Source of the DNA: Litsea cubeba
Lineage: Eukaryota; Streptophyta; Magnoliopsida; Laurales; Lauraceae
Length of the DNA stretch: 64,000 bases
NCBI GenBank assembly: GCA_012931725.1
Contig: CM022948.1
Coordinates: 40,028,749 to 40,092,748 of the forward strand
Direction: 5' to 3'
Shown: positions 63,077-64,000 of the stretch, piece by piece
Layout: each line of letters starts with the position of its first letter
Position numbering within the stretch: position 1 is the stretch's first letter
Translations under genes and position numbers: made by a program
The notes under the pieces: model-generated
What the model was told of the DNA's origin: nothing
The model's input: the letters and a program-made list of their open reading frames with translations, nothing else
Databases searched by the model: none

Positions 63077-64000
63077 TGTTAGTGCCACATTCCTATGAGC
63101 ACTTGTTTTTGTATTGTCAATTCCGTGTCGAAGAATCCAAGACCTTGCCTCTCAGAATTTCTCAAAGAAGATTCAATTCAAAAGGTCTGTCAAAGCTTTT
63201 TGGAAAGCCCAGGTTTCGTCAAAGATCAACATCAAGATGTGCCAACCAAGATCAGGTAATTGCGACCGAAACCATATGCCTTAGTGACTCTAAAAACCCT
63301 AGGCTAAATTGTTATTTTGATTGGTTTTTAGAAGATTTTTTTTGAGCTTATTTAAAACTAAAAAATGACCCCAGATTTCGGCCAGTCAACCTCATGCGGT
63401 TAGAAGTTCACCCTCTAAGTCCACCTGTCCTAAGGCATCCAACATGATCATAACACCAGGTCACATTGAGGCTTAGTAAGCATGAGTATGTATAGAAAAC
63501 TTAACAATAAACAATGCTTTTTTAAATTAATAAAGAAATATGAAGATTTCAAAACCGATGTGATTTTGATTACTTTAATATTTTTCTTACAAAAGTTCCC
63601 TCTTATTCATACTCATGTAAGGCCTCACCAAACTTAAGAATAAACAATGTTTTATAAATTAATAAAGAATTCTAAAATTGTCAAGATCGGTGGGCTTTTG
63701 ATTTCTTTAATATTTGTTTTTACAAATGTTCCCTCTTATTCATACTCATGTAAGGCCTCACCAAAGCAATGGTTTAGTAATGGTTTTTTTAACGTTGGAA
63801 TAGTGCTCCTATTAGGTACACCCTACCTAACCATTTTATGACCGTTGGAAGTATCCGTTGGATTTTTTCTATAAATACATCAAGCCCATTTTCAACATCA
63901 ATGAGTCCAGTTTTTGAAGAGCCTTTGTTTTAAATTCTTGTAAACCTTTCCCAAGCTCTAGCTTCTTCCAAACACACTTAGATTCTATCTTGAAAAATCC
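63077..64000 (+). repeat. 3' LTR of Copia A (incomplete)
   Basis: The first 924 bp of the LTR, including its TATA box near 63870; the rest lies beyond the window. Compared with the 5' LTR there are six substitutions (for example CCATAGG/CCCTAGG, CCAGCC/CCAGTC, CGAAGT/CGATGT) and one A deleted. Confidence 0.95.

Larger units (their letters stand above)
42240..64000 (+). mobile_element. Copia A, near full-length, runs off the right edge
   Basis: Large Ty1/Copia element: 5' LTR 42240-43852, tRNA-Met primer site, gag-pol frame, long 3' region with an antisense ORF, polypurine tract and 3' LTR from 63077. Over the 924 bases that can be compared, the two LTRs differ by about six substitutions and one single-base indel (about 0.65%), so the insertion is young. 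The pol frame is split at 46778-46782 by the 12-kb composite B element. The inserted target lies in the 3' internal region of Copia C. The right-hand target duplication is outside the window. Confidence 0.95.

Noticed and set aside
1..64000. tRNA or rRNA genes
   Set aside because: None seen on reading both strands; TGGTATCAGAGC matches are primer sites complementary to tRNA-Met, not tRNA genes.

Overview
This is plant nuclear DNA, almost certainly from a flowering plant with a repeat-rich genome. The evidence is Ty1/Copia polyproteins with tRNA-Met primer sites, Ty3/Gypsy-style long LTRs, a plant-type RTE LINE, hAT, MULE and PIF/Harbinger-like DNA elements, plant MITEs, a relic of a SABATH methyltransferase and GT-AG introns. 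The species cannot be named from the sequence. No complete ordinary host gene is visible; nearly everything recognisable is transposon.

Layout, left to right. 1-8.6 kb: flanking DNA with possible minus-strand exons, two almost identical copies of one RTE LINE (2.2 and 4.1-6.7 kb) and several GC-rich degenerate repeats. 8.7-10.4 kb: a solo Copia LTR (family C). 10.5-15.2 kb: retroelement debris with one more LTR, direct repeats and an AT-rich minisatellite. 15.2-17.3 kb: a decayed MULE transposase gene. 17.5-32.6 kb: one old Copia element (E) cut into five coding pieces by four separate insertions: a PIF/Harbinger-like element, a palindromic repeat, a solo LTR that itself carries a Gypsy solo LTR, and a hAT element that itself carries a Gypsy solo LTR and a MITE. 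33-39 kb: MITE remains, a second solo LTR of family D, a SABATH methyltransferase relic, and an unidentified minus-strand reading frame broken by a piece of LINE ORF2. 39.4 kb to the end: a nest of full-length Copia elements, C (minus strand) <- A <- B <- B'.

The most striking part is 42-64 kb. Copia A keeps an intact reverse transcriptase/RNase H frame, a leftover second RNase H C-terminus and an antisense coiled-coil ORF with its own TATA-like box. A is interrupted by B, and B by B'. B and B' both have paired LTRs, target-site duplications, primer sites and polypurine tracts, yet both have lost the reverse transcriptase. The outer LTR pair (B) differs by about one substitution while the inner pair (B') differs by about nine, the reverse of the order expected from simple nesting. 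The likeliest reading is that the composite B(B') was itself copied and reinserted as one unit. The right LTR of B also holds an inverted gag fragment flanked by a 99-bp duplication of LTR sequence.

A second theme runs across the window. Four unrelated LTR families each carry a short array of a different perfect palindrome: GTCGAC in B, GTTAAC or near versions in C, CTCGAG in Gypsy F, and GAGCTC at a 16-bp period in Gypsy G. No standard retrotransposon feature explains these arrays.
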